A DNA stretch of 64,000 nucleotides from Dipteronia dyeriana (GCA_032871835.1 CM065302.1:5207094-5271093); one strand, 5' to 3'; counted from the first letter of the stretch, positions 1 through 12,748 are shown. Notes: generated by a model not told the origin, from the letters alone. Translations and numbers: made by a program.

Positions 1-263
1 TTTGTTATCTATACAAATGTAGCACATTTGTGAATGAATCCAGGGGACCAAATAAAATGGGTAGATTTGGAAGTAAAATGTAACTTATATTTTTGTATAT
101 GAATTTGTAAAAACTTACACTAATTGGAGATTTGGGGGTGATGATTTATGGATGAACGTAATTGCTTAGAATTTTTGTAAAATAGTTTATCTGCTTGTAT
201 TTTTGTTGTACGTCATTCTTTTACAGTTATCTGAAGTGTTTGGTTTCTTAACCATGAAGGCAG

Positions 264-1097
264 TTGCATGGATTTTCCTTGGAATATTCTCTCTGATCAG
301 GTTCGAAGCTGATTATCTCCTTGTTGTTGGAGTCTGTTTGACCCTCAGCCTTGCAAATATCATTGGTTTTACCAAATGCCGAAAAGGTAAGCAAGTTTGT
401 TTCTGCTAAATACAGTTTGTTCGAGTGTGAACTTTGTTATTTGGTTTCTCCTTTGTTTATAATATATCAGATTTCCGATACCATGCTAATATTAGAAAGT
501 ATCTAGTTTTCCATATATCTTTGTTTGTGTGAAAAATACATATCAACTGCAGGGTAGGTCGAAATTGGGAACTGAAATTTGACCCATTATTATATAATTT
601 AGCATGGATACACAATAATGTTAAGGCTCTTAGGAATGACATGACGGATTAGAACATCATAACAATTCAAGTCTGAGTAAATTAGATGGTCTCATGGTCA
701 TATAGCTCCACTGCTTAGTATTGCTTTTGGGTTACTGAACTTTGCAGACTTCACTTAACAAAATTTTCTCTTTTTGTTGGACGATAAAGATTTTAATTTG
801 TATGGGCTCTTTATGTACTCTGTGCATTTCTAGATTTACAATTCGTGACTACAATAACACTGATGACATTTCCCTTTTTGGCTTTGTTAAGTGTCCCTCC
901 AGACCTTTATCTTTTCTATGGCTACTGTGCTTAGTTGCTGCTGCTGCAACTTAGATATCTCTTCTTAATAAATATCCATCTATATGAAACACTTGATGTT
1001 ATTTGTAGATGCTAAGAAGCAATTCCAACAATTTGCCACCCAGACCATCGCATCCCGGTTCACATCTGGCTTGCAGTCAGCATTCAGCGTTGTATGA
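264..1097 (+). CDS. ECH: ECHIDNA / TVP23-family Golgi membrane protein, 3' exons only
   Basis: Only the last two coding exons are in the window; the 5' part lies to the left. The first visible exon runs from about 264 (the acceptor could be at 260) to 386 and encodes AVAWIFLGIFSLIRFEADYL followed by a second hydrophobic stretch ending IIGFTKCRK. The last exon, 1009-1097, begins DAKKQFQQFATQTIASRF and ends SAFSVV then TGA. Donor GT at 387 and acceptor AG at 1007-1008 join in frame across a split Asp codon. This closely matches the C-terminus of plant ECHIDNA (TVP23/DUF846), a four-helix membrane protein of the trans-Golgi network. In Arabidopsis it acts with YIP4 proteins in post-Golgi secretion (family knowledge). 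The exact start of the first visible exon is the only weak point. Confidence 0.9.
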
Positions 1098-2454
1098 ATC
1101 TAAGATGGAGGAAATATGCATGTGGAAGAGATGTTGACAAGAGGAGGCGACGTGTACAAATTGGCCTGTATTGAATTGTTTTTTTTTTAACTTGTATGAG
1201 GAAACAAAGTACTAGATGTTTTGTATGATCATCTTCTAGACTCCTAAGATTTGTATAATTGAATTACAGGAAAATTCACTGATAGAAAAATAATATGTTC
1301 TCTTTTTTTTTTGGGGGGGGGGGTCATAAATGTAGTACTCTATTGTTTCAATTCTGTATCTTTCTTGGTTGCAATTTGCAAAGGAGTTTTGGCAACTTTA
1401 GCCAATTGTTGAGCACAAGTGCACAACAATGTTTTATTGTTTTTCTCTCTGGTTTGTCTGATATTCTACTGTATGCAAAGAGCACTGCTAGCTACTACAT
1501 TCTCCCGGCACAGCAAGATTTATTCTGAATAGCAGGATGATTAAGAAGAGAAACTTGGGTGGGATGAGTGCAAACGTGTGTCATGCCGTGTGGATACAAC
1601 GCTGACCCAATCCCGTGTCATTTATACCACATGACATGTTATGATTGAGTATGATAGACATCTATTCTAGAAGTGAGAAGAATTGAACAAAAAATTGGTA
1701 TCTTCCATTTTTAGGTTCTTAATTTTACCTTATGTTGAAGGAAAAAATAAAAGAGATGGTTTGGTTTGGCTGCATGAATACTTGGGTTCTCAAAGAGTTC
1801 TCAACATCTTTTTTTTTTCTTTCTTAAAAGATATAGGTTTTAATGAAATTGATATAGAAACATATATACACACTAAACATAATTATTTGTTTAACAAAAT
1901 AAAAGAAAAAATTGATTTCTAAAAGACAATTAAAATAAATTAATGTCATCTATTATTTATCAAAATATTATTTATTGGATGAACTTTTATGGAATTTAAT
2001 GGAACGGTCAACAGTATCACACTTTTTATTAAAAGTGACTATTTTAAAATCAATTCAGAATTTAATAGTCATTTTGATAATGTGTCATCAAATTGATGAC
2101 CACTGAAGTAATTATCTCTAATAATAAAAATAATAATAATTATAGACAAGATGAGATTGATAGAGAAATATGTTCTCTCAAATATAGATTATTTTACACG
2201 GCATCAAATGGTATCCCACGTGAATAAAAAAACATGTAAAATTAAAATTCCAACATCGCTGATTTTCGATTAAAGTTATAAACTTCAACTTATATTAACT
2301 CATTTTTTCTTAAAAAAAAAACTTTTTTTTTTAATTGGACAACAACTCAAATATAATTATCTCCCCTTTAACTTGGATATGTGAACTTATATAAACTCTT
2401 GACACCGAATTTTTCTGAGAACGGAGAACCCCAAAAACAGAGACACAGCCACAG
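1098..2454. other. ECH 3' UTR and spacer before AP3M
   Basis: This stretch holds the ECH 3' untranslated region and AT-rich spacer, then the promoter and 5' leader of the AP-3 mu gene. A run of G follows a T run near 1303-1322. Short open frames here (for example 1295-1528 and 1683-1922) have no recognisable domain and sit in low-complexity DNA, so they are not called as genes. Confidence 0.6.
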
Positions 2455-5400
2455 ATGTTGCAGTGTATATTTCTCCTATCAGATTCCGGGTAAGATTCAT
2501 CATCAAGTCTCCTCTTTTCACTCAAAATTCACTTGATTTCTCATCTGGGTTCTCAAATTTTGCTCCTTTATTTTGTCTTTGCATCGTAACCATATCAAAC
2601 ATGCTTGAATTCAACTGAAAGATTCGATTTTTTTTTTAATTGTTTGGCTTGTAACAGCGAGGTAATGCTAGAGAAACAGCTTACTGGGCATCGTGTAGAT
2701 CGATCAATATGTGATTGGTTCTGGGATCATGTTCTCTCTCAAGGTGACTCCTTCAAGGTACCTATAATTAGAAACGATACATACATGTATTTTATAATGA
2801 TATCGGGGTCTCATTTAATTTTCAGTTTGTTAATGCAATTCGAGTTGGTTTTTATACTTCTGAATCTTGAAGTTCAATTTCTGGTTGTCATTTTAATTTT
2901 TTTCATGTAGTTTAAGTTGATATAACTGATTTATGTTTTTGGCGTCACATTTTTATATTTGGATGGTTGAGATAACGTAGTTTTATCTATATTTTTTAAT
3001 TTTAATCTGTGTTTCTCACTTGTTATTTTAGTTCATATATGAAATTCATGTCGACATAGTTGCAAGATGTCTTCTTTGTATTGTGTTTTAGGCACTTCTG
3101 CTACTTGTTTTATATTTCATCTTTATTTTTGTTATGTAACTCAAGTTGATATAGTGGTTTCTGTTTTATTTTCTTGCACAATTTTGCTTGTTTTTTCTGT
3201 AGTTGATGCCGGTTATTGCTTCACCTACTCATTACCTGTTTCAAATTGTTCGTGAGGGGATTACATTTCTGGCTTGCACCCAAGTTGAAATGGCACCTTT
3301 GATGGGTATTGAGGTGCATGTTCAATCCATATGTGGTTCAAAATTTAAATATGATCTGATCTATTCATGAGTTGATTGCTGAAAAATGTTAAATCGCTGA
3401 CCTTTATGTACTTGATGTTTTAGTTTCTTTGTAGGGTTGCCGATGTCCTTACGGAGTATCTTGGAGGATTGAATGAAGATTTGATCAAGGATAACTTTGT
3501 CATTGTGTACGAGGTATATTTCGATCTATGCTAGGACATTCTTTCCCTGGTGATTATAATTTTTGTTAGGGAAATTATAGAGAGACATCTTGTATGAAAA
3601 CGATTGAGGCTAGTCTAACTTACCGCCGAGATGTTCATATGCACGTTGACTTGTACGATATATTAAATGATGTCGTCGTATTTTCCTTGTCTAAGACTTT
3701 AGCATCAATGTATGGATTTCCAACTTATTTTGGGTACATTGAGCATAAATAACTGAGCAGGTTGTAACATAGGTACTTTTCTTTTCTCAATATGTTATTT
3801 TGTCCTGCCATAGAATTAGGCATTCTCGAATTACAGACATTCATTTTTTACGGAAACGGAAGAAAAGAGGAAGTTTCAAGTCCACATTTTCACCCTTCTT
3901 CTCATTTTTGCACTTTAGGGTTTCTGTTCATCATCTAGGCTTTTTAATGATGATTAAGTCTTGCTTGTATTGAGTCTGACCACAATATGTTCGTTATAAC
4001 TGGCAGCTTCTGGATGAGATGATAGACAATGGCTTCCCGCTCACTACAGAACCTAACATTCTGAGAGAAATGATAGCTCCACCAAATATCGTTAGCAAAA
4101 TGTTGAGTGTTGTGACTGGCAACACTAACAATATGAGTGACACCCTACCTGGTGCAACAGCTTCTTGTGTCCCTTGGAGAACAACAGATGTGAAATATGC
4201 TAACAATGAAGTTTATGTTGATCTTGTCGAAGAAATGGATGCAACTATAAACAGGTCTATATAACTATCCTTTATATTGCCTAGAACTTCAACTTTTCAA
4301 TGTCAACGCTTTGATGAAGGATTTGGATTGCTCTAGTTAGGTCTTTAAAATTGAGCTTCGGTTAGATGGGGACTCTTTATCGGGTTGAGATCTTAACAGT
4401 TAACACTGGCTTGTCTGCAAACAATCTCCAGTTAGTGAAATTGAAATAGCCACTAGTTGGCAACAAATACTCAAATAGGGGTTGGGACCATAGATGAGAA
4501 ACTGATTAATTATACCCAGCTGCCCATATTGTATGCCTCGTATTTTATACTGCATCGTATTTTCACTCAAAAGGGCTAAGCAATTCATTGTTTTGCATGC
4601 ACTGCTCAGGGATGGGGTGTTGGTGAAATGTGAGATATACGGTGAAGTTCAAGTTAATGCCCTTCTCTCTGGTCTTCCGGATTTGACTCTTTCCTTTGCA
4701 AACCCTTCTATTCTGGATGACGTTCGGTTTCATCCCTGTGTTCGGTTTCGACCTTGGGAAGCCAATCAAATTCTGTCATTTGTGCCTCCTGATGGACAAT
4801 TTAAGCTTATGAGTTACAGGTATGTGAAAGAGAAACTTATGCCTAAATGTCTTCTTTTGAATGGAATTATGTGGTATTTTAAGCTTGCTTCACTGAATTA
4901 TTTACCCTATAGTAGATGTGTTTGGGCCAAGATGCAAGAATATGTTGGTTCATATTTTTCAGCCACCAGCATTGGATTTGTTGTTTACTTGATTCTACTT
5001 CACCTCTATGCAGGGTTAAAAAATTGAAAAGCACCCCAATATACGTAAAGCCACAGCTAACGTCCAGTGCTGGAACATGCCGTATAAGTGTGATGGTTGG
5101 AATACGAAATGATCCAGGAAAGACAATTGACTCAATAACACTGCAATTTCAGCTGCCTCCTTGCATTTTATCAGCTGATCTGAGTTCAAATCATGGGACA
5201 GTCGACATTCTTACTAATAAGGTACTTTTATGTAATCATTGCAATACATCTTCAGTCCATTGTAGAGGTATAATTTTTGTTTTTGGCTTATAAATATATA
5301 AAGCTATATGAATGATATCGTTTGTCTCGTTGTTTGAATTATCATGATGGTGCATTTTATTGCTTCTCTAATGCTCTATATCAGCACTACGAAATAGTAC

Positions 5401-5748
5401 TAGTTGAGAGCCTATGAAGTTAGGATGGCAATGAACCTTGTCCCTTATTTTCTTTCGTCTTCAAAAGCCTGATTGATGTTTATTTTGTAAATGCATCTAC
5501 AGATGTGCACTTGGTCGATTGGACGGATTCCGAAAGATAAAGCTCCTGCATTGACTGGTACAATGGTGCTCGAGGCGGGATTGGATTGCCTTAAAGTATT
5601 TCCCACATTTCAATTAGGTTTTAGGATTATGGGCATTGCCCTCTCCGGCCTGCAAATCGATAAACTGGACCTAAAGGTTGTACCTAATCGCCTTTACAAA
5701 GGTTTTCGAGCTCTCACACGAGCTGGGGAATATCAAGTGAGGTCGTGA
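2455..5748 (+). CDS. AP3M: AP-3 complex subunit mu (medium adaptin)
   Basis: Eight exons join in frame: 2455-2489, 2658-2757, 3203-3313, 3424-3513, 4007-4254, 4610-4819, 5014-5221 and 5503-5748. All introns have GT-AG ends, and the product is about 415 residues, the usual length for plant AP3M. The N-terminal longin-like part starts MLQCIFLLSDSGEVMLEKQ, then GGLNEDLIKDNF and LLDEMIDNGFPLTTEP. The C-terminal mu-homology domain begins near residue 190 (GVLVKCEIYGEV, LTLSFANPSI, FVPPDGQFKLMSYR) and ends IMGIALSGLQIDKLDL. Mu subunits bind tyrosine-based sorting signals in cargo; plant AP-3 directs proteins to the vacuole (family knowledge). The ATG at 2455 is supported by the conserved first exon of only 12 codons. 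No breaks were seen. Confidence 0.96.
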
Positions 5749-6069
5749 CATTATTCTTTGTATTGATATCAAAGTATTATTTTTCTTCTTAATATTGGTG
5801 TGGTGTGGTGTATGTATCGTTGCTTGTTCAATGTTGATGTAGTTTCATTCATGAATTTACATAATACGATTGAACTTGGTGATTTGGTAATGTTCTTCTA
5901 TTATATGAAGACGTGGATAATATTTTTGGATGAATATTTAAGGATGAATGAAAATATTTTGATCGCGCTATTGATACAATGATTAATCAACGAACAAAAA
6001 AGGAGCAAAAAAATTAACAAAAAAACTTCCCTGAATGAAAATTGAATTACAAATGTATGGGAAAATTGA
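5749..6069. other. Spacer between convergent genes
   Basis: AT-rich 3' flanks of the convergent AP3M (+) and PsbP-domain (-) genes. No gene or repeat is evident. Confidence 0.6.
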
Positions 6070-8220
6070 TCAGTCAGACACCTTGTTTACTCTGAATGAG
6101 TCTATAACTCTGCGTAGATCGCTTTCCTCCTCTGCAAATACATTTTCCGGTGTCTGCAATCTCAACTCGTACAAGCGGTTGTTTTCAACTCCGAGAACTG
6201 AAAGATACCGCCGGTCCCATTCCAGACCAACAACTCTGTCCCGCGGCATAACAGCCAGCTCATTGTTGCTTGCAAACGATTTTATGTTAACCTAATAACA
6301 AGGAGATTCAACAAATGAGGGAAAAATAAACAATGTGATTTTCCATGTGTGAAATGGTTTAATTACCTCAACTTGATAATAGAGCCTCCCATCATCAGCA
6401 ACCCTTGAGGATGTGGAAAGCACGTTTGATTCACGCTTTACGCCAAGTCTTGTAGACATGAACTCTATCAAATACTGCTTGAGTACTTTCTTTCCAGCTT
6501 GTTCGGGCGTACCTAGGTCTTCGACGCTCTTGTACTTGGAGGATGAGGGAGAGGAAACATCCACTGATACATTCTCATCAAGAATATAAGGATCCCGAAA
6601 AAAAATGTCAGCTCCAGAACCTCGGACTTGAATCCAGTTTTGAGGGTACTTGAGTGAATAACCATCAAAGGTATCTATGTATTCTCTCAACCCAACATAT
6701 GGTTGAGTAAATGCAGTAGCACTGGAACCAAATTTGGAGAAGATATAACTTGATAAAATCATCGCCATTGCATTCCTCCTCAGAACTGCAAAAGCCTCAG
6801 TCTGATTACGAATAGATTCTTTAGCATGCTACATTGTAAGAACTTCATCAGCAAACAACTACAGCTTCTGTCCTATTATGAAAAGATTTCTCTCCGTTCC
6901 AATGACATATATATGATGAACATCAAGAAACCTTTAGCAAATATATATGATACATCTAGCAAAATCAAAGTCTATATCAACACTAATTCATTTGGCACAC
7001 ACACAAGTTGATTTCTTCATTTATAAACTACTGCATTCTACAGTCAAGAAGCAGAATTTTAGGCTGATGAGATAATACCTTGGAATCAAAATCGGCATAA
7101 TTCTGGTCTGCTTCTTCCGGGAATTGTTCGGTAATAGATGCTTTCATCCTAGTAAACGAACTGACCTGCAAAATTATATATATATATATAGGTTACTCAA
7201 ATGATCAGAATTTCAAATATCTTCAATATCCTTACAGTCAAGAACAACTACATGAAATTTAGCGGAGAGATTACTATGATTGGAGAAAATGGCCATATTT
7301 TTAACTCATCAAAGACATAATCACTGAAAATTATAAAAACCTCAAAACAATCAACTTGTTTAGATTAAAAAGAGTACATTTTCGAGTTCAAAACCAAATC
7401 TATTCCTACAAAATCCTAACATAAACTCGTTTGTCTTACAATATATAACCCCATGATTATTATCAATACTCTCAAGATTGGATAATGTTCTGTGAAACTA
7501 AAAATATTCCATCGTCATAAATTTCAACTCAATTACACTAATATTTTTGCAGAAAAAAAAAACATTCAAATCGGAAACAACAGACAATGCAGCAGAACCA
7601 ACCCAAGTAACTGAAACAACCAAAATAATCGAATGTATACAAATTTTATTATGATTATACTAATTTTGAAGCTTAAATTGTTTTCAGAGATATAAAGATT
7701 GTTTTTTTTTTTCGTTTTTTTTAACTTAATTAAACTAAGAAAATAATAATAGCGGGAACAACTAATTTAACTGAAAATAATTGAAATCTGTAATTTTGAA
7801 ATTGAAAATGATGTTTTTAGAGATTTAACTTCATTAAACTACTATTGGAGCAAAAAATCAAAATCTAGAACTCAAATATTGCTGTCTCGAAGGTTGACTC
7901 TATGGAGATTCAATGACCGATAAATATCTAGAACTGACCTTGAAAGCTGAAGTAACGAAAATGTGCGCTGGGAACCGTTGTTGGTGGCGCAATGTGGGGA
8001 TCGACGGAGCCGATTGGAGCACCGCAAAAATCTTTCGTGTCGAGAGGTCGAGACGCGGCCGTTTTAGAGAATGCTGCCTTGGGATATTGATTTGGGAGTG
8101 GTGTGCGGTGGGGGCGATGTTGAAGTTGGAAAGAGGAGGAGGAGGAGAAGAAGAAGGCAGCGTTCGGTGGTGGTGGTGGTGGTGCGACGCCGCCGCCGAC
8201 GCCGCCGTAAAACTTGTCAT
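6070..8220 (-). CDS. PsbP-domain-containing thylakoid lumen protein (PPD6/PPD5-like)
   Basis: Four exons on the minus strand join in frame: 8220-7939, 7165-7079, 6795-6367 and 6291-6070, giving about 339 residues. The first 94 codons are Ser/Thr/Pro-rich with a run of six His, typical of a long, low-complexity chloroplast transit peptide. Exon 3 opens with AFAVLRRNAMAMILSS: a twin Arg followed by a hydrophobic stretch, as in Tat-dependent lumen-targeting signals. The mature part starts near AFTQP and shows GLREYIDTFDGYSLKYPQNW, RVADDGRLYYQVEV and a C-terminal LRRVIDSFRV, the PsbP/Mog1-like fold. PPD proteins are lumenal relatives of the PsbP subunit of photosystem II; most have accessory or unknown roles. 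The mature part has no cysteine, so a redox disulfide described for some members is not possible here. The family is sure; the subfamily is inferred from memory. Confidence 0.86.
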
Positions 8221-8878
8221 GGTGGTGGTGGCGACTCTGTGGCTGGTGTTGTTGAGTTGAGAATTTTATTAACAGAGTGAAGTTTTCTGAGATTTTTATT
8301 GGATAAGATAATGATAAGATAACACGTCAGCAAAACATACATATATATTATTATTTTTTAATTTTCTATAGGGTTCTAAGAATTATCAGGTCAGGAATCA
8401 GGATCCCGTTCGAGAGCCGGCCCCAAAAACTCGTGAGGGATCCTGCATTTGATACTTTTCTAAAGATTTCTATGTAGAAATTTATTTTAAAATAAAACAT
8501 ATTCGATTGTTGATCAATATTTAAAAAAAAAAAAATCAATATTTTTTTTAGAGGGAAAGGATTCAAAGTTACAATCTATGTATGAGAAGTTTACTGTCGT
8601 ACTAATATCATCTCGTCTTGTTAATCAATAATTCTATAAAGTCACAAATTACAAATTTACATTAGTTGTGTTTGGTATGACTTCTCAAATAGAACTTCTG
8701 TTAAAAAATAAAAAACAAAAAACTTTTGGTTGTGTAAATTAAATATAATTAGAATGAAAGAGTTGCATAGTGAAATATCGAAAATTTATCGAATGTAGTT
8801 GAGACAATTCATATATTTTAAAAAAGCTCAAAAAAGAATTTGAGAAAGCTCAAATTCTGGATTTCTCCTGATAGACAT
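8221..8878. other. Upstream region of the PsbP-domain gene
   Basis: AT-rich DNA upstream of the minus-strand PsbP-domain gene. The 5' end of that gene (about 8100-8235) is rich in GGT/CAC triplets, which encode the His run. No other gene was seen. Confidence 0.5.
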
Positions 8879-8881
8879 TAA

Positions 8882-9168
8882 GAGCTTGTTTGGTTGGACT
8901 TTTGAAAAATCGTTATCGGTAGTAGATCTATTAGAAATAGAGCTTTATATATATATATATAATTGTTTGGTTAGTAGACTTCTTTTTTTAAATGTCTATT
9001 TGGAGAAGTAGCTCACCATGAGTTTTTGTCTAGTAAAGGTTTAAACTCTAATAACATCTACTCAATTAAAAATATACATTCTTAAAAGTCTAACCAAACA
9101 ATTCTAAAAAATCCAAATAGACGTTCGTAGATATTTTGAGCCAATAGAAAGCTCAACTAAACGAGCAC
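8882..9168. mobile_element. Harbinger-like MITE, copy 1
   Basis: A 287-bp element with imperfect terminal inverted repeats: left GAGCTTGTTTGGTTGGAC, right end (read inward) GTGCTCGTTTAGTTGAGC. It is flanked on both sides by TAA (8879-8881 and 9169-9171), the 3-bp target duplication typical of PIF/Harbinger-type MITEs. It has no coding capacity. A second copy with the same ends and flanks lies at 13994-14297. Confidence 0.82.
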
Positions 9169-9171
9169 TAA

Positions 9172-10420
9172 ATTGTTTTGATAAAGAATTGTTGAGACAA
9201 TTCATATATTAAAAAAAACTTTTTTCTAACATTAAAAAAAAATTCTTTTGGCCTTTATAAAAGTCATATCAAACATACACTAAAAGGTCGTTTGTTTTTT
9301 CAATTTAAAACTTAATGGGTTTGAATCATAATTATTAAGTTGTTTTTTTTAAGTGGTTAAACAACTTAAAAAGACCGAAAAACAACTTAAAATAAAAAGT
9401 AAAAAAATCATGACTTTTTACGTAATTGCAAATCATTGAAATGTATTAAATGTAATCAAAAATATTTCCTTCCGATATTATCCCCTATATATAACATATT
9501 TTCAATTTCATCATAATTATATACGGTATAAAAATCTTTATTTTAATATATTTCTTATTTTAAATAGCTTTAAAAATCTTGACATTTTGTTTAAAAATAT
9601 TTCTCTGATGCAGTCGTGCATATTCAACATCAATTTAACGTGATGAAAAAAATATTAGACATTGTCAATATGGTCGTGAACTTTCAAACGGTCTGTTGAA
9701 TAGTCCTTCTTTAGATTGATTCAACAAACATTTAAAACTGACATTAATTTTTCATCTATTTTTAGTAAGAAAATAAAATAAAAAACAATAGGAAATAAAA
9801 TTGGACACGTCATTAAAACAAAATGTATTTTAAATGGAAGAATTAGAGACCAAATTTTAAGTTGATCGTCTATCAAGTCCATATTTATACCATATATAAA
9901 GTAATTCTCTTGACATCGTTACCATTTTAATAATAATTCATATACAAACCATTTTTACATGGAAGATTCTATAACATTACTTAAATATTAATATCATAAA
10001 ATATGTTGGGAATCTATATCTTTTAAAATATCGATGACAATTCTTACATGAAATAGATATTTTAATAAACTTTGTATCTCTATTACTTTCACAAACAGAA
10101 AAGTTTGTGCCAAGTCACAAACCCTGCATCCCTGTCTGTTTCACAAATAGAAAGAGGTATGGAAACAAGGTTTGTCATTTTCCAATTGAATTAAAGTAGA
10201 AAAAGTTTTTGATAAAATTGAAGAACAAGGATACTGATAACAATAAAAATTTAAATAGATTTTGATTTTGAAATTAAAAAATAATTAATTTAAGACTTTC
10301 GTAACAATTTTCAGATGATTTTGATTCACTCTCTATACTTAGCAATCAAATTATATTACGTTTTAAGAAAATGGAAAGAGTTTAATAGTGTGTATATATA
10401 TATACGAAAATTTTCAAATC
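9172..10420. other. AT-rich intergenic DNA
   Basis: About 1.2 kb of AT-rich sequence with homopolymer runs. No open frame with a recognisable domain and no clear element ends were found. Confidence 0.5.
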
Positions 10421-10690
10421 AGTGCGCACTAATATAATTATATAAGAACATTAAATATGAATAACTCATTTTGCATACTTTATCTTGTCATATATACACT
10501 TGTCAAAGTTTATTTATAAATGAGTGACCCACATTCAATGTCCTTATATCAATCGGTACGCACTGATGAAATTACATAAGGACATTGAACGTGGATCATT
10601 CATTTATAAAAGAGCTTTGACAAGTCAAAGTATGTAAAATGAGTGGTTCACATTTAATGTCCTTATATAATTTCATCAATGCGAACCGAT
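10421..10690. repeat. Long palindrome (foldback MITE-like)
   Basis: Two arms of about 135 bp, 10421-10558 and 10559-10690, are imperfect reverse complements. Paired blocks include CATTCAATGTCCTTATAT with its complement ATAAGGACATTGAACGTG, and TTTATAAATGAGTGA with TCATTCATTTATAAA. TA-rich runs lie outside both ends (10388-10404 and 10704-10723), so the element may have inserted into TA repeats. It has no coding capacity. Confidence 0.75.
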
Positions 10691-10974
10691 AGAAAAATGA
10701 CCGTATATATATATATATATATCTGTCAAACTAAAACAACTTAAATTCATGATTTAAAATTTTGACTAATCATTAATATGATTTTTTTTTTTCACAAAAA
10801 ATTAAAATTGGAAACCAATTAATAATTATTAAAGGGTGTATTTACAAGCTATTCTTGGTAATTTTATTCAATGGTGCTATTAGATTTTCAAAAACATACT
10901 AATTAAGGTGTGTACATACAGTTTTCGGTGGATGTCCCACTATAATAGTTGTCTGTATCCATTTATGCAATTCT

Positions 10975-11205
10975 AGGCCAAAGCCTAGTACAACCCGATC
11001 CGATTAGCTTAATATGGGCTTTAACTCACTTATTGGGCTTTAACTCGGTCCAGGCCCATTCATTCGCTTAAAATGTGAAACCCAATTAGCTTTTCTTTTT
11101 ATTTCTCATACCTCTCCGTCGATTTCCTCCTATACAAGACACCACGAGGCACGAGTATTGATTTGATCAGTTCGCGTCGCTCCAGTATCGGTATGTTTCT
11201 TCTTT
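10975..11205 (+). promoter_or_regulatory. Orphan promoter and 5' leader exon
   Basis: Three closely spaced GGGCT/GGCCCA motifs (near 11013-11018, 11035-11041 and 11054-11060) resemble the site II elements of plant housekeeping promoters. They precede a pyrimidine-rich leader, and a good donor (ATCG|GTATGT) follows near 11190. No coding exon follows on this strand. A Mutator-like element starts at 11243, and the tandem array starts at about 12852. I infer a 5' untranslated exon cut off from its gene, but the gene is unknown and this could be chance. Confidence 0.35.
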
Positions 11206-11242
11206 CATTGGGATTTTTTTTTTTTTGGTTTAATTCTTGAAA

Positions 11243-12432
11243 GGATTAATGGGACAGATATCCTCTATATTTATAGTACAGTTGTATAGTATCTTTGAAT
11301 TTTTTTTCTTAGCACTTAACCCCTGAACTTCCATAAATTTATAAAAACTGGCAGAAACGAAACGGACGTCAGTGGTAAATTACACTTATATATCCTGAAT
11401 ATATGAATAATTGCATTAAAAGTGGAAAAATATAACAATATCACACAAACACCCTTTGACCAGTTTGATTAATGCCAAAAAAAAATTAATAAATTTTGAA
11501 AATTATATTATAAAAACCTAAATATTAATTAAAAAACAAATTGTTTCTTCATTTTTTCCAGAAAACAAAAACATCCACGCCCAAACCACCGTCCAAACCA
11601 ATACCATCGCCACCACATCCACACCCAAACCCAAACCAAATCACCGTCCAAACCAATCCACGCCCAAACCACCACCAGATCCACCCAAGCCCAGATCACC
11701 TTCCAAAACCAACACCATCGCCAAAACCAACACCATCGCCACAACATCCACACCCAAACCAAATCACCGCCCAAACCAATCCACGCCCAAACCACCACCA
11801 CATCCACCCAAGCCCAGAAACATCCACACCAAATCCATCAGAATCCACACCAAATCCACCCAAATCACCACCAAAACCACCACCCAACCACACCCAACCC
11901 ATTTCAGTCCACACACACCAGAAGAGAGGAAGAGAGAGAGAAAAAGACGAAGGTTGCGACGGTGGAAGGAGACGAAGTCGAAGGCAGCGACGTCGGAAGG
12001 AGACAAAGACGAAGGCCGCAGCAACGGAAGAAGATATAAACCAAACACAACAATAAAAAATCATATTTATTCTAAACCCACCAAACCATAAAAAATCATC
12101 ACTCATTAGCTCCACCATTCATTTTTAAAAAAATATGGGTAGTTTAATTAATTTTTGTTTAATTATGGATAGTTTAATTGTTTAATTGGAATTTAAAAAA
12201 TCTGGGTTCTGTATATTATAATATATTTACAATAATAATAAAGAAAAATAAATTAAAAATCTAGGTAGTTTAATTAATTTTTGTTTAATTGGAATTATGG
12301 GTAGTTTAATTGTTTAATTGGAATTTATAAATCTAAGTTCCATATATTTGTAATTTAATTTTTATTTATTATTATTGTTAATATATTATAATTTTTATTT
12401 TTAAAAGTTCATTAATATTATTATTTTCAAAG

Positions 12433-12468
<36 letters not shown>

Positions 12469-12748
12469 TTAAATAATTAATGTTATAAATATTTTTATTT
12501 TTATTTTTTGTTGGATATTGGTCAAACATGTCAAAGGGTATTTGTATAATATTATTATATTTTTCAGCTTTAATGCAATTATTCATATATTCAGGGCATG
12601 TAAGTGTAATTTGCCACTGACGTCCGTTTCACTTATGTCATTTTTTGTAAATTTATCGAAGTTCAGGGGGTTATGTACCAAGAAAAAAAATTCAGGGGGC
12701 ATTATGCAACTACGCTATAAGTATAAGGGTCATCGGTGCTATTAACCC
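11243..12748. mobile_element. Mutator-like element with long inverted repeats, non-autonomous
   Basis: A 1506-bp element flanked by a perfect 9-bp direct repeat TTCTTGAAA (11234-11242 and 12749-12757), the target size of Mutator-like elements. Its inverted repeats are about 220 bp (11243-11465 and 12520-12748) and share blocks such as GAAACGGACGTCAGTGG and CTGAATATATGAATAATTGC. The interior holds a C/A-rich region (about 11570-11910) with tandem copies of a CCACCCAAGCCCAG-type motif. Its open frame (11541-12056) would encode a Pro-rich then Arg/Lys-rich low-complexity peptide with no known domain. A direct duplication of an AT-rich block lies at about 12133-12350. There is no transposase. Confidence 0.88.

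Noticed and set aside
1683..1922. 79-residue frame between ECH and AP3M
   Set aside because: It is AT-rich and Lys/Ile/Phe-heavy with no recognisable family or splice context.
7913..8280. Plus-strand frames with Arg/Val/Gly runs
   Set aside because: They are antisense shadows of the low-complexity first exon of the PsbP-domain gene.
11541..12056. 171-residue Pro-rich open frame that could be read as a cell-wall (extensin-like) protein
   Set aside because: It lies wholly inside a Mutator-like element. It lacks a signal peptide and Ser-Pro4 repeats, and its frame comes from C/A-rich tandem repeats.
11529..12118. Overlapping minus-strand frames rich in Trp/Val/Gly
   Set aside because: They are the reverse strand of the same C/A-rich repeats in the Mutator-like element.
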